From contig CM065889.1 in assembly GCA_033439255.1 (NCBI GenBank), forward strand, positions 248,001 through 312,000: a stretch of DNA of 64,000 nt, in the 5' to 3' direction. Shown one piece after another: positions 32,342 through 44,224 of this stretch; the first letter of the stretch is position 1; every line of letters begins with the position of its first letter. Both the position numbers and the translations under genes were made by a program. Source of the DNA: Hericium rajendrae. Taxonomy: Eukaryota > Basidiomycota > Agaricomycetes > Russulales > Hericiaceae. The notes beneath the pieces were generated by a model. The model searched no databases. It saw only the letters and a list, made by a program, of their open reading frames with translations, and was not told the origin of the DNA.

Positions 32342-34780
32342 ATGTCGGCCACAGGACTCGAAAACAGCGAGGACAGAACCCTGGCTGGCTCAGGCAGGGC
32401 ATCTGCCGTTGGCGATTACGAGCATGATATCAAGTCTTTGAAAGATGGATACGACAGCGACGTCAAGAATGCTGAGGTCTCCGATATTCCTGTCGGTGAA
32501 GAGGATGACTACCCAGATGGCGGGCTTGCAGCTTGGCTTGTGATCATTGGGGTGAGTGCTCTGTCTCGCCCGGAGTCATTTTATAGCTCTGACAGCATTT
32601 CAGGCATTGGCTGCAAACACTTCCACGTGAGCAACTCAGTACGAGTCACGTCCATTTTTTTCTGCATCTAACTTATTTCACCCTGGATAGATTCGGTTAT
32701 GTCAATGCCTGGGGAGTGAGTGAACATGTCTCTATTCCGCGGGCCCTTTGCGAAGTCTCTGCCGCCGTTAAACCGGTGCTAATTATGCGTTTCGCAGACT
32801 TTTCAGGCATACTACGAAACCGTCCTCCTGGAAGGTACATCACCATCAACAATGTACGTCTCCCAATTTGTTGTAATAACCATTCACGCCTGTGTGTTAA
32901 TGTTCCTGAAGAGCATGGATCGGATCAATTCAAGTGAGTTGATGAACATAACCATGTGTATAATGCCTGACCACTCCATTGAAGTATGCACTCTGTTTCC
33001 TCCCTTGCATTATATTCGGTCGGCTGTTTGATCTCGGACACTTCAAAAGCTTTTTCGGCGCAGCCAGCATTTTGCTCGTCATCGCTACGTTCCTGATCGC
33101 GGAATGCACAACGTATTGGCAGCTGCTTCTTTGTCAAGGAATTGCTCTCGGTGTAAGCCCCGGCTCAAAAGACTCGATCGTTAACTGGACTGACATATTC
33201 TCAGCTTTCCTGTGGTGCTATCTTTGGTCCAGTGGTCAGTATTGTCTCCCAGTGGTTCAAGAAGAAGCGCGGCATAGCGCTAGGCATCATTGCGTGCGGT
33301 TCTTCGATTGGAGGGACGATCTTTCCGATTATGTTTCGCAACTTGCAAACCGAAATCGGGTGCGCTTTGCGATACATCGTAGTCACACTGCCAACTTACC
33401 TTCGACTCGCGTAGATTCAAATGGACCATGAGAATCTTCGGTTTCTTGCTCATGTTTACTCTGGGTCTCGCGAATTTGGTGAGTCGCTAATATGGCAGGT
33501 GCCAAGAGCGGAAGAGCTAGAACTCAACAATTATCCTGTAGACATTGAGGCGTCGTTTACATCCAGTCAATGTGACAGGCGGATTGTTCAACTTCGGTGT
33601 CTGGAAGAACCCGCGTTCTCAGTCTATACCGCCTCGGGATTCGTATCATTCCTTGGTCTTTATACCGGTAAGGCCCAGTACACGATCCCGCGGAGTATGC
33701 ACTGACTGCAATGGTAGTCCTGACATACATCGACGCGAGCGGACTGACACAGGGCCTCACAGAGAGCTATTCATTCTACCTGGTGGCCATCGCCAACGCG
33801 GCGTCAGGGTTTGGGCGGCTGACCAGCGGAGTAATTGCAGATCGCATAGGTCAGTCCTCACGCCGCCTCCATTCAGATTGTGTTTCCCCGTCGTTTACAC
33901 CAATACAGGTCCGATTAACATCATGGCTCCGATGATGGCCTTCACGGGCATCATCACTTTCATCTGGCCCTTCGTGCACGGCACAGCCGCCGTGACCATC
34001 ATCGCCATCTTCTACGGGTGCGTTTAACGGGTACTTTTCTGAGCCTTGATCCTATGGGTTGACACTGGCCTGCAGATACGCTTCCGGCGCGTACGTCGGA
34101 CTGTGCGCCGCGCCCATGATCAACTTCGGCGAGTCGGGCGATTCTGGGCGTCGTCTCGGGATGTATTTTACGACGATGGCGTTTGGTGCTCTCGCGGGAC
34201 CTCCGATCTCGGGCGCGATCAACAACACGACAGGCAGCTATAAGCCTGTCGGTATCTACGCAGGTGCATCCCGCCCGACAAGCGCTTTTTGTACGAGATG
34301 AATGCTAAACTTTGCTCGCAGGCTCAACGATCATGGTCGCCGTCGTGGGGATGTACCTTACTCGATACCTTGTCCTCAGAGGCTGGTGGGGAAAAGTCTA
34401 GATGAGACGAGCTTCAGTCCTTTTTGCATGATTGTGGCTCCTGTTATGACACAGTGGGCCAATAGACACGAGTAGACTATTAACGACACTATAGACGACA
34501 TTAATTTGCTTTTTTCTCACCTACGTATCCGATATCGGCCACTCGGACAGTCCGCGTCTTCCTCACTTCGCGTAGTCGCGCGTATTAATGGCGCCCGACG
34601 AGCGTTTACACGCTTGCCGGCCCGCCATAGTGCGGCCTCGCACGAACGTCGATCAGCATTGCACCGATATGTCAGGAACTGCAATAACGTGATCCCCCAT
34701 GTCGCCCTCTGCGAGATCGACAATGTTTGCAAAGCGGAACAACGGAAGAGCGGTGGACAGGGCAGACGACAAATGACGCA
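31810..34780 (+). repeat. Inverted-repeat arm B (about 3 kb)
   Basis: Plus-strand partner of arm A (22470-25370). Similarity covers promoter, all exons and introns, and 350 bp of 3' flank, then stops just before the quinone-oxidoreductase start. The arms are clearly diverged, perhaps 80-90 percent identical by eye, with changes concentrated in introns and third codon positions. Confidence 0.85.
32342..34401 (+). CDS. MFS monocarboxylate-type transporter, copy B, one 1-nt deletion
   Basis: Plasma-membrane or organelle transporter of the fungal MCT (SLC16/Mch) group; substrate unknown. Exons: 32342-32551, 32604-32626, 32691-32715, 32798-32853, 32912-32933, 32985-33152, 33205-33359, 33415-33478, 33542-33667, 33718-33849, 33909-34017, 34076-34263, 34322-34401. 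Counting one missing base, this gives 452 aa. Blocks: YPDGGLAAWLVIIGALAANT, FGYVNAWGTFQAYYETVLLE, SPSTIAWIGSIQ, YALCFLPCIIFGRLFDLGHF, SQWFKKKRGIALGIIACGSS (the loop after TM4), TQGLTESYSFYLVAIANAAS and YASGAYVGLCAAPMINFGES. The lesion is CCC at 33610-33612, where copy A has one more C; the frame resumes as AFSVYTASGFVSFLGLYT. It ends early (RGWWGKV) compared with copy A. Confidence 0.82.
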
Positions 34781-34786
34781 ACCGCG
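34402..34786. promoter_or_regulatory. Outer end of arm B; upstream of quinone oxidoreductase
   Basis: The conserved 3' flank of the duplicated transporter runs almost to the next start codon, so the promoter of the oxidoreductase at least partly overlaps the repeat. No gene recognised. Confidence 0.55.
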
Positions 34787-36188
34787 ATGCTACGCTTTCT
34801 CATACCTCCACGACTGCTGGTAGCCACCACTCGACTCTCTCAGATTCATTCCCACTTGGCGAAACGTGCACAGTTCAGTAGCATGTCGTACCCGAAGACT
34901 ATCAAGGCCGTTGGCATCCAGAAGACGGGGGGCGTCGAGGTCATCGAGGACCTCGAGCTGCCTTTCCCCGAGGTCAAGCCTGATCATCTTCTGATTAAGG
35001 TGCGGGGACACGACGGTGTCGTGGATTTCAGCGTTGTACTGACCTCTGAGAACGGCAGGTTCAATGGGGTGGTGTCAATTTCATCGACACCTATCTGAGG
35101 TATGAGTTGCAGGATTTTGTAAAGTGCGCGCACTGACTATATCTGTGACGTTTCGCCGATTAGGTCAGGGCTTTATCCCACACCGTTCCTTCCCCTTCCC
35201 ATCGTGAAGGAGATCGCCGGTGTCATCGTCGAGCTTCCAACCGATGCATCCGTCCTTAATAACCCGCAATACCGGAAGCGCGGTTTCAAGAAAGGCGGAA
35301 GCGTCACCCTCGTACGCCTCTGTCTTCTCTGCGCTTCTCTGCGCTCACCATCCAGCAGGACGTGACCGGCGGCCTCAAAGAGTACGTCTCCGTGCCGTGG
35401 GATGTCGCATTCCCCCTCCCGGACGGCATATCGACGCGTACGGCCGCGGCGTCGGTCCTACAGGGCCTGACGGCGCTCACGCTGCTCACGGAGTCGCACA
35501 ACGTGCAAAAGGGCGAGACGGTGCTCATACACACCGTCGCGGGCGGCGTCGGGCTGCTGATGGCGCAAATCGCGAAGGCGCGCGGTGCGACGGTCATTGG
35601 CACGACGTCGACGCCGCAGAAGGCGGAGCTTGCGAAGCGGCACGGTGCAGACCATGTTATCCTGTATAAGCAGGAGAACACATTGCAGCGCGTGCTGGAG
35701 ATAACGGGTGGGGAGGGCGTGCATGCTATTTTCGATGGTGTTGGAAAGGATACGTGAGTTTAACCCCCGATGCGGAGGGACATGGCACTAATGGCATATT
35801 CAATTCGCAGGTTCGACAGTGACTTCGAGATGATCAGGCGTAAGGGAACGCTTGTCTCCTTCGGCAACGCGTCGGGCGCTGTCCCACCCGTCCCGCTGAT
35901 GAAGCTGACCCCCAAGAATGTGAAGCTTCTCCGCCCAACGTAAGCACTGCAAATGTTTGCCCATGTGCATTCATCTGAAACTGTCCCGATAGCGTAATGA
36001 ACTATACGGCGACTGTTGAGGAACGCGATTACTACGGCACGCAGCTGTTCAAGCTCATCGCGGATGGTGATTTGAAGATCAACATCCATGGAGAGTATCC
36101 CTTCACGGCCGACGGCGTGAGACAAGCGCAGCTGGATCTAGTCGGAGGTAAGACGACCGGCAAGCTGATCGTCAAGGTGTCCGATTAG
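34787..36188 (+). CDS. ZTA1: NADPH quinone oxidoreductase, zeta-crystallin type
   Basis: Medium-chain dehydrogenase/reductase without catalytic zinc that reduces quinones with NADPH. Exons 34787-34999, 35059-35099, 35164-35311, 35359-35753, 35811-35939 and 35993-36188 give 373 aa, all in phase. The ATG at 34787 adds a basic, hydroxylated leader (MLRFLIPPRLLVATTRLSQI), likely mitochondrial; the alternative ATG at 34883 gives the cytosolic form MSYPKTIKAVGIQKTGG. Then come QWGGVNFIDTYLRSGLYP, TGGLKEYVSVPWDVAFPLPD, the nucleotide-binding loop VLIHTVAGGVGLLMAQIAKA, and ATVIGTTSTPQKAELAKRHG. The end TTGKLIVKVSD is typical. Two nearby acceptors (35353-35355 and 35357-35358) differ by one Gln codon. 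Confidence 0.93.
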
Positions 36189-36970
36189 ATGGTTGAGTCG
36201 AGGACTTGAAATGCAGAAGTATGGTGTATAAATTGTATGTTTACGACGTTGGCAGAAGACATATCAAATTGCGCTGTTGTGCTTGTGGCATGACGTGTAA
36301 GTGAAGGTTCGGCTTTTGATATCATAATCTTCTGACTCATGTGAGACAAAGCAACATTTCTTGCATTCTGCACATATCGTGGATTTCATTTATCTCATTC
36401 GATCCTCGAGATATGTAATGGGTGCAGCAGACATTACTTACTAGTAGTCCGCAGTACGTGAGGGCAGCCTGCGGCGGCGTGGCAAGGATGAGGCCGTCGA
36501 TGTCAGCGATGTTGATCCTTGTTTGGCTTGCGCGTGAGCGAGTCGTCGTCCACAGTCGTCCACTGTCCACAGCCTCCTGTATCGTCCTCTCCGCCCTCTC
36601 CATTGTCGTAGTCGTCTCTCTACTCGGTTTCAGCAACATCATCGAGGCTATCATAACCACTGTTCAGCAGTAGGCGGTGCGAACCTCACTCTGCCGGTAT
36701 CAGATCCATCTCACGTCGCTATATTGTAAGTCATTAGAACTGCAAGGATGCGTCCGACGCAACCTGTTTTTTCTGGATAACACTAAAAATTGTACTTCAA
36801 TCTGCGTTGTGCACCGACTTCCTGTGTTTATAGATCTGTTGTCACCTCGTTTCGTCAAGATCACTGGCATCCACATTCGTACCCATTCCTGTACGTTTTG
36901 CATCTAATCGGGAAAGCCTTCGTATTCACTCATCGGGGATCATTCCTTTGAAGGTGCATAGTTAGGATCC
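36189..36970. other. Intergenic 0.8 kb, oxidoreductase 3' flank and UBP promoter
   Basis: An acidic, low-complexity minus-strand frame at about 36480-36660 (DDYDNGEGGEDDTGG) is open, but no gene structure could be built around it. Confidence 0.4.
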
Positions 36971-39900
36971 ATGAGTATGCCTGCTCAGCAACCTCCATAC
37001 GGTCACCCGGGACCGTCGACATACTTTCATCAGCCTCCACCGATGTCCCTTACTCGTACGCTGCCGGCAACGGCCATGTCCCACCGCCATATCCGTACCA
37101 CTATGCGGCTCAACCTCTAAACGGACATGCTAACATCCCACCCTCTTCGCCTCGCGCCCCCATCCCTGGACAAGGCCGCGGTGCATATCATGGCCCTCGC
37201 GGTGCTGGTCCCAGCTACCCAAATTACCATCCTCACCCACCCGTCCATCATCAACCTCATCCGGCCCAGCAACTGCAACAATCTCAGCATGCTGCTTACT
37301 TACATCATCCTGGTCACATGTCCATACATTCGCCACAGCCGTCACCTACGAGTCCTCAACCTTTTCCATCACAGCAACCTCAAAAGTACCCGCCGCCGCC
37401 GCACCACGTACCATTTTCTCCACCGTACGTTCTTGGCCCGTCCAATGGACTTTACGCACAAAACTATCATCAACTGCAGCCTACTTCCCCTCTTTCGAAG
37501 CAGCTCTCCGCGCCACTACCACCACCTTTGTCACCGCTGATGGTGCCTGCGCATCCCCCTCCACGGCACGATAAACCACCACCCATATCTATGACCAACG
37601 AAGCCATAGTAGAAACAGCACCTTTAGACTTCATACCATCGCATGGAGAGCTGCCTAGAGACGAGCCACAGAGTGATGCGGCTCCTGCATCTCCCCATGA
37701 AGCTTTCGTTGATGTGTCAACCAACTTTCAGCCATCGTCCCGACCGCAAACGCCTGCATCCCCTCGCAGCTCTGCTGGCTCCGTCGCGGCGTCGGTATCA
37801 TCCATGACCAACTCAAAACACTTGTTTGGCGGCTGGGCAATATGGTCTCGCCGCCCACACGACCCAAGTCGAGCGCCAGGCATCATCATCTCTCCACGTG
37901 CATGCCCTCCGCCTGACGTTGTGGAGAAGTCTCTGCAACTTCCTACACCCCCATCCACGCCGCGGTTGCGACCTATGTCCATCGTACAAGCAGGACCATC
38001 AGCATCAGAGCATGGTCCTGTTCATATTGACGTATCTCAGCCTGGCGACGAAGCGCTGCCCAAGATCGTGGCTGATGAGTCTCCACTGCCTGACCAGCTA
38101 TCGTCTTCCGCTACCGAGACAGAGACCACGCCATCGACTGCACCTGATACGCCCATACCGGGCTCGCCCTTGTCCACCAATACCTCCATCTCCGTTACAG
38201 GTGCCGCTTTGTCTCATGGAAAGGCGGGTTCCCAACCGTCGAAGTCGCCGAAGGCAAGGATCATTGCTGCTGACGGCTTGAATGCTACTCCCTCGAGCGA
38301 GTCGCAGTCTTCCGATGCTTCTGCAGCTCTAGTAGCGACGCCGCAGCCCGAGGCTTCAACTTCTACACCCTCCGAGTCCGTACCCGCAGTGATGCCTGCC
38401 CCTGCTCCGACTGCGGCAGCCCCGAGGAAATCTTGGGCTGACATGCTGCGCAAACCGGGCGCTGCTGCTGCATCCAAAGGTTTCAATGCTTTGCCCACTT
38501 CGTCTGTTGTCGGCTTCTCCATCCCAGCGTCGGCATCTCCCGATTCACAGGCCCGTGCCACGCCCCGTCGTCCAGAGCTCGTCAACCTTCTGTCGGGAAT
38601 TCCTCCTGCGCAGACCGGCGCCCCGCGCATCCGTCCTCGCGGTCTTATCAACACTGGGAACATGTGCTTCGCCAATGCAGTGCTCCAGCTGCTCGTCTAC
38701 TGCCCACCATTCTGGCGTCTCTTCAATGAGCTTGGGAAGTACCTGCCTGCCGAGCAAGAGGACGCTGTAAAGAGTCCAACGCCGTTTGTTGACGCTACTG
38801 TCACATTCCTCACGGAGTTCCGGCCTGAGGAAAAGAGCCAGAGCGCGAGCGGCTTCTTCAATGGGAACGCTAGAGTGAATGGCAACGGAAAGGGCAAGGA
38901 GGTGGAGATGCATGAGGAGGAGGAAGATCGTATGGATTCATTCATTCCTTCGTATATATACGAAGCGATGAAGGAGACCAAACGGTTCGAGAACATGAGG
39001 GTAAGCCTTTGTCTTGTGTTTTCTCCCCTCATCTTTTCTTACGTTATTCTTTTCGTTCAGGGTGGACATCAAGAGGATGCTGAAGAATTTTTGGGCTTCT
39101 ACCTCGACACTCTCGAGGAAGAATTGCTTTCCCTCCTTTCGAGGCTCAACCCGTCAAAGGCTGCTCCCACACCAGCGCCGGCGAATACCAAGGCGGTTGA
39201 GGAGCGCGAGGAGGAATCGCCCAAGGAGGACGGTTGGTTGGAAGTTGGCAAGCGGAACAAATTGGTCGTCACTAGAACGGTAAGCTGCGATTGCCATATG
39301 TATGCCGTGCGATTGTTGACCAAGGCTCGTCTGTGATAGGTGAAGTCGACGGAGTCGCCCGTAACAAGGATATTCGGAGGGAAGTTCCGCTCCACTCTGC
39401 GCGCCCCGCATCAGCGGGATTCAGTCATGGTCGAGGACTGGAGAGCTCTGCAGTTGGACATCCAAGTACGTGAACATTACAATCTTGTTACAGCGTTTGG
39501 CTCATCTGTATTGTTTTAGCCCGACACCGTGCGCACAATTAAGGACGCACTGTCTCACATATCACATCCGCAATCTGTGCAAGTCACCTCGCCGACAAAA
39601 CCCGGAGTCGTAATCGAGGCCAGCCAACAGATCCTCATTGAATCATTGCCACCGATTCTCGTGCTCCACCTGAAGCGCTTTTTGTACGATACCACTACCA
39701 AGGGTGTGGTCAAGATCGGAAAGATGGTCGAGTTCTCGCCAGAGCTGGAGATTCCCAATGGTGGGTATCTTTGCGACTATCCTTGTGCGCATGAGACTAA
39801 ATCATGTTGCAGATATCATGGCTCCTGGTCGAAGATCCGCCCATGCCATGCGATACCAACTGTATGGTGGTAAGTGTCGAACGTGGCTCCATCTCGACCA

Positions 39901-40153
39901 TCTCATACTTACTACCTTGTGTTTTGCAGTGCTATACCACCATGGCATGTCCGCCTCGGGAGGACACTATACCCTCGACGTTCTGCACCCGAACCGGGAT
40001 CTCAGCACGAAGCCGCGCGAGGCGTGGATCCGCATCGACGACGAGCTCGTCTCGGACGTGCGTCCGGCGGACGTGTTCGATGGCCTGGACCGCGATGATC
40101 GGTGTGCGTATCTGCTGTTCTACCGCCGCGTCGGTGCAGGAGCACGGTCGTAG
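36971..40153 (+). CDS. Ubiquitin-specific protease, UBP3/USP10-like, one 1-nt deletion
   Basis: Cysteine deubiquitinase of peptidase family C19. Exons 36971-39000, 39061-39279, 39340-39465, 39520-39760, 39813-39869 and 39930-40153. With one base restored near 37037-37042 the total is 2898 nt, 965 aa. That lesion separates MSMPAQQPPYGHPGPSTYFH from DVPYSYAAGNGHVPPPYPYH. The N-terminal half is Pro/Ser/Gln-rich and likely disordered. The Cys box RGLINTGNMCFANAVLQLLV lies at about 556-575 and the QEDAEEFLGFYLDTL box after the first intron. Then come LPPILVLHLKRF, and the His box HHGMSASGGHYTLDV at about 900 with IDDELVSDV and AYLLFYRR. The boxes and their order match Ubp3/USP10 better than other USPs, but that choice is inference. 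Confidence 0.88.
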
Positions 40154-40798
40154 CATCTGTATTGGATGCGGGTTGTATTTTGTATGCAGTATGTTTGTCT
40201 GCCAATCCATGGTTGCTTTTGTATTCGTGCTTTGTGATTGTGATAACTTGCACATATATATCTGATTCCAATCCGCTAGCATCTGCAGCGAGTTCAAGTG
40301 TCACTACGTCGCTGGTAAATTCGGTTCAAAAAACGGAACAGAGTGATTGTCTATTTCGCATGATGGTCTTCTTTGGAATCAAGGGAACAAGATCATGATT
40401 TCTGTTTTGTACATTTTAATAGTGTTAGAGGATCTCAGGGAGAGCCGAGATCTCCGATCAAACATCAAACAGAAGATAGTCGTTCTGTGATAAAGAGGAG
40501 AGCTGCACTTTCGGGTTCCCCACTGGAACAGCGCTAGGTGATACAGGCCTGGAAACCCATTCATTCTAGGAGCAGTCCCAACTATCAAACTCAATCCTGT
40601 CTCCCCTTGGTCCAGAGCGGGCTAATTGTATGTAGATTATCCCTTATGGGACAGTAGATCACTACATGTGTATAAACGCTCAGCTTGCTTGAGTGCAGAA
40701 CAGTGTATAGGCTGAATGACACAATATATAATTTAGGGATATCTATCGAGAGTCCAGCACCATTTACAATCGAAGTGACAGCACTCTGCTCAGGTAAG
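40154..40798. other. Convergent gap, UBP / PMT2
   Basis: 645 bp of AT-rich sequence between two convergent 3' ends. Nothing recognised. Confidence 0.5.
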
Positions 40799-43700
40799 TC
40801 AGTGATCGTAGATATTCCATGTCTGTACACGATCCAAAAGAATCAGACTTGCTCGATGAAGCGTGATAAGCGAGGACTACACTGCGCCACTCCAGACCCC
40901 AATGCTCGTTGACGGGGCCATCGATGCCAAATGCCACACTGCGGAACCACCAGAACGTGAGAACGATGGTCGAAGCTAGTGTCGCAAAGACGATCCACTT
41001 CGCACGCTCGGAAAGCCGGCGGGACGTGAAGAAGAAATGGTCGACGAGATGTGCAGCCATCAGGACGGCGAAGTACAGCGTCGGCAGCTGGAGCGAAACT
41101 CGATGTCAAAATCGTGAGACATACGGAATACGGTATAGCTCACATAGTGATGAATGTATGTCACTCGGCCCATGATCATGAACGGACTGCAAATTTCCGC
41201 CGTTAATATCGCTGATCGAGTATAAACCAAAGCAGTCTTACCGAAGTGCAACACCCAGCCGAACAACGCTATTTTACCAACGTACAAGAAGTGGTCCCAC
41301 TCCCCTGTGAACTTGAGACGTCAGGCATCGAATAGATAAGCATTATGGAAACACCGACTTGGATCCATATCGACATATTTCCTCTGTGCTCGGAACATGT
41401 AGACACCAAACGCTAACACAGCGAGGACTAAACTGATCGTGCTGCCCCACCAGATGACCGGCGTTCCAATCAGGTAATACTTCGTCTGGTTATCACCCCA
41501 GCCGCACATCCGCAAACCAAGGCGGAGGAAAGGCCAGTCGGAGGGCGCAGATGCGAGGATGTCCTCCTTATCGGGATCCGGAACGAGCGCGTTGTTGGAC
41601 GTCATCATCGCAACGTTGAGATGCCAGAAGTCACGAAGGAAGGGCGAGCGGTAGAGTTTCATATCTCCAGCAGGCACTAAAAACATAGCACACGCATCAG
41701 CTTTGGAAGGTTGAACGCAGATTAGCGGTAAGATCTACGCACGTCTGTCGTTCCAATGACTCTCGACGTTCCAATAGGTATGCGCGTCTCCAGGGTTGTT
41801 CTCCTTGTCGCAGCTGACCTCGATTTGCTTGAAGCCCCACTCGGGCAACGGATTGTTCGCAGCACGGATGTAGCATCCGAGTGTTTGGTGCCGGAAACGA
41901 AGACGCGTGGTGAGCGAATGGATGCGGTCAACGTTCGATCCCTGGTTGATATCGTCCACAACCTCGACGACCCAGTAATCGTGATAATCGCCGATCGTTT
42001 CGTTTCCGTAGCACGAGACTTCATGGTTCAACTTGGTGTAATCGGTGCCGGAATGTTGTGAGAGTGCAGATTGCGACCCGTTGAGGCATGGACAAGACGG
42101 ATCACGTCGCCGTCCTTCAGATAGCGAATTGGCCCTTGGAGATCGAGGTCAGGCTCGTCCCATCGAGGCGTGATGAGCCAGTCGTTGTTGGTATCTTTGT
42201 AGTGATAGCAGGTAACTTGTTGCTGATTCGAGCCGACTGGGTACGTCTGGACGTGAGAATGCAGCAAACCACCACCCCATCCCATGTTCTTCAGCGTGAC
42301 TTTCGAGCCGTACGCAATTTCTAAAGACTAATGTTAATTATATCTTGTGAGATCCGCATACACAAGCGTACCGAGAGGGTTGGAAGCGAAGTCGTTGCCG
42401 ACGAGATTTGCCTGGAAAAGCGAACTCATCTGTGCGTCGCCAGGACCGGAATGATTCAGGATCAGGAAGTGCAGTTTGAATGACGCCATGTAAACGAGGA
42501 TCGGGAGGACTATAAGACACGCGACTCGCGCACCCCAATGCCACAGCTGTGTTCGCTGCACGATGATAAGAACATATTGCTCTGAGATGACAACTATAAG
42601 AATACGTACGGCAGACATCCGAAGATTTCCGAATTTCTCCCAAAGGTCCTCGATAGTGTATAGACCAACAAGAGCCGTCACAAATAGTCCGACCCATTTG
42701 ACACTAGAGGAGATGAGAAGAAATTCAGGAATTAGGCTGAAATACTTACCTGGACACACATCCTATAGAGATACCGGTGAGGCTTAGCCATAGCCACCAA
42801 TCGAACGAGAAGGACCTAATCACAGATAAGTGAACTGGCCAGTTCGGTGGGGATTGTACATAGGGACGTACTGATATTGTTGGTTGTGGAACTTCGTAAG
42901 ACAGAAGACGGTAGTAAATGTGAAGAATAGTAACATAGAGTCCAAAAGAATGAAGCGGGATATACACAACCATGCGACGTCTAAAGGCCGGTCAGTCATG
43001 AGCCTGCCGAATTGACCTTGACGACATTTAGGCTTACCGCATAAGTACCATTAACGCAACAAGATGGCATGCCCTCCGACTCATCCCCAGTTCAACTGCG
43101 GTATACCAGCCCAGGGGCACCATCGCGACACCGAACATGGCCATGAGGACGCGCATAGCAACATACGGGACCTCGTCCGGATATGTAGCTCCACTCTTGA
43201 ACTCGAAGCTCCCGTCGTAGCCTGACAACAGTCCGGCCAGGCCGACAAGCATCTTCCCGAGAGGGGGATGGACATCGAAGTAGAACTCGCGCTTGAGATA
43301 GTGCGAGCCGAATTTTCCGAAATGCGCCTCATCCCAGACCACCACATTCGACTTTCCGATCTTGTGGAATCGTGTCCAGCAGGAAAGGAGGGTGTAGATG
43401 GCTGGTGGAACATGCTCCATGTTCTGTTCGACGAACTCGCGCTGCGCACTGTCAGAACAGGATGAACCACAACGACTAGCATACGCACAATGCTCGTTGG
43501 TGGTGGGGGAGGGGCCTTCCTCACTGCCCGCCCACTGAAGCCCTGACCCCCAGATTTCGAATATACGTCCTTGCCGTCATCATCGTACATCCAGCTCTTC
43601 TCCGACACCGGGTTCTCCGCCTGGTCCTCGCCCGCGGAAGGGGTGTGCCCCACCCTCCTGCGAGCTGTTTCCTCGGTCATGTAGTGCAATGGAAGCTCCT

Positions 43701-43833
43701 CTTCCCTCTGTGATGGCGTTCGGCTGAACGATGCGTGGCTGGGATAATTGATTTCTTCAAATTCGGAAGAAGAATTGCGAAGCGGGGTAGTTGGCGGCGA
43801 GTCAACTGTGATTGCGATGTCGCCTGAGTTCAT
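40799..43833 (-). CDS. PMT2: Protein O-mannosyltransferase, PMT2 family, three apparent indels
   Basis: ER membrane enzyme transferring mannose from dolichol-phosphate mannose to Ser/Thr; Pmt2 works as a heterodimer with Pmt1 (family knowledge). About 780 aa. Exon 1 is 43833-43489 (disordered N-terminus); exon 2 is 43441-43038, with the catalytic-loop signature [20 protein letters not shown] then [15 protein letters not shown]. Further exons carry [40 protein letters not shown] and [23 protein letters not shown] repeats follow ([36 protein letters not shown]). The C-terminal helices include [13 protein letters not shown] and HLVDHFFF, and the end is [20 protein letters not shown]. Frame jumps: an extra C at about 43039, one base lost near 42030-42036, and one C lost at the acceptor near 41184. 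Stop is at 40799-40801. Confidence 0.93.
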
Positions 43834-44224
43834 CGGCTATGTGGGCTGCCTATGCTGCCTCGACAGCGAGGGAGTTACGGTGATGGGGGAGAGGCAGACT
43901 TGTAGCGCTGGCAAGGGAATTCAGGATGTACTATAGATGGTCTTGCTATGGCAGGGACGCAGGCACTGCATTATGGTGCATACGTGACACGTCGACCCAG
44001 TGCGCAGCGCGTCACCCTAAATGGCAAGTCTGCGAGATCCTCGCGAAAAATAATCACTCGCGGACATCATTTTTTTCAACCTCACTGATGATACATCACC
44101 AGCCAAAATTGCAACAAAATATAATGTATAGGAGCAGAAAATAAGAAACAAGATAGCACAGCAAAATAGTAAAGTACACCCAGATGACCCGACATGGAAT
44201 GTATGATCCCTGCCCAGACATCAC
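43834..44224. promoter_or_regulatory. PMT2 promoter / fibrillarin 3' flank
   Basis: Both flanking genes are on the minus strand, so this must carry the PMT2 promoter. No specific site named. Confidence 0.4.

Noticed and set aside
22805-36188. A secondary-metabolite or catabolic gene cluster built on the two MFS genes and the oxidoreductase
   Set aside because: No backbone enzyme or pathway regulator lies here; neighbours are housekeeping genes, and the second MFS is a duplication.
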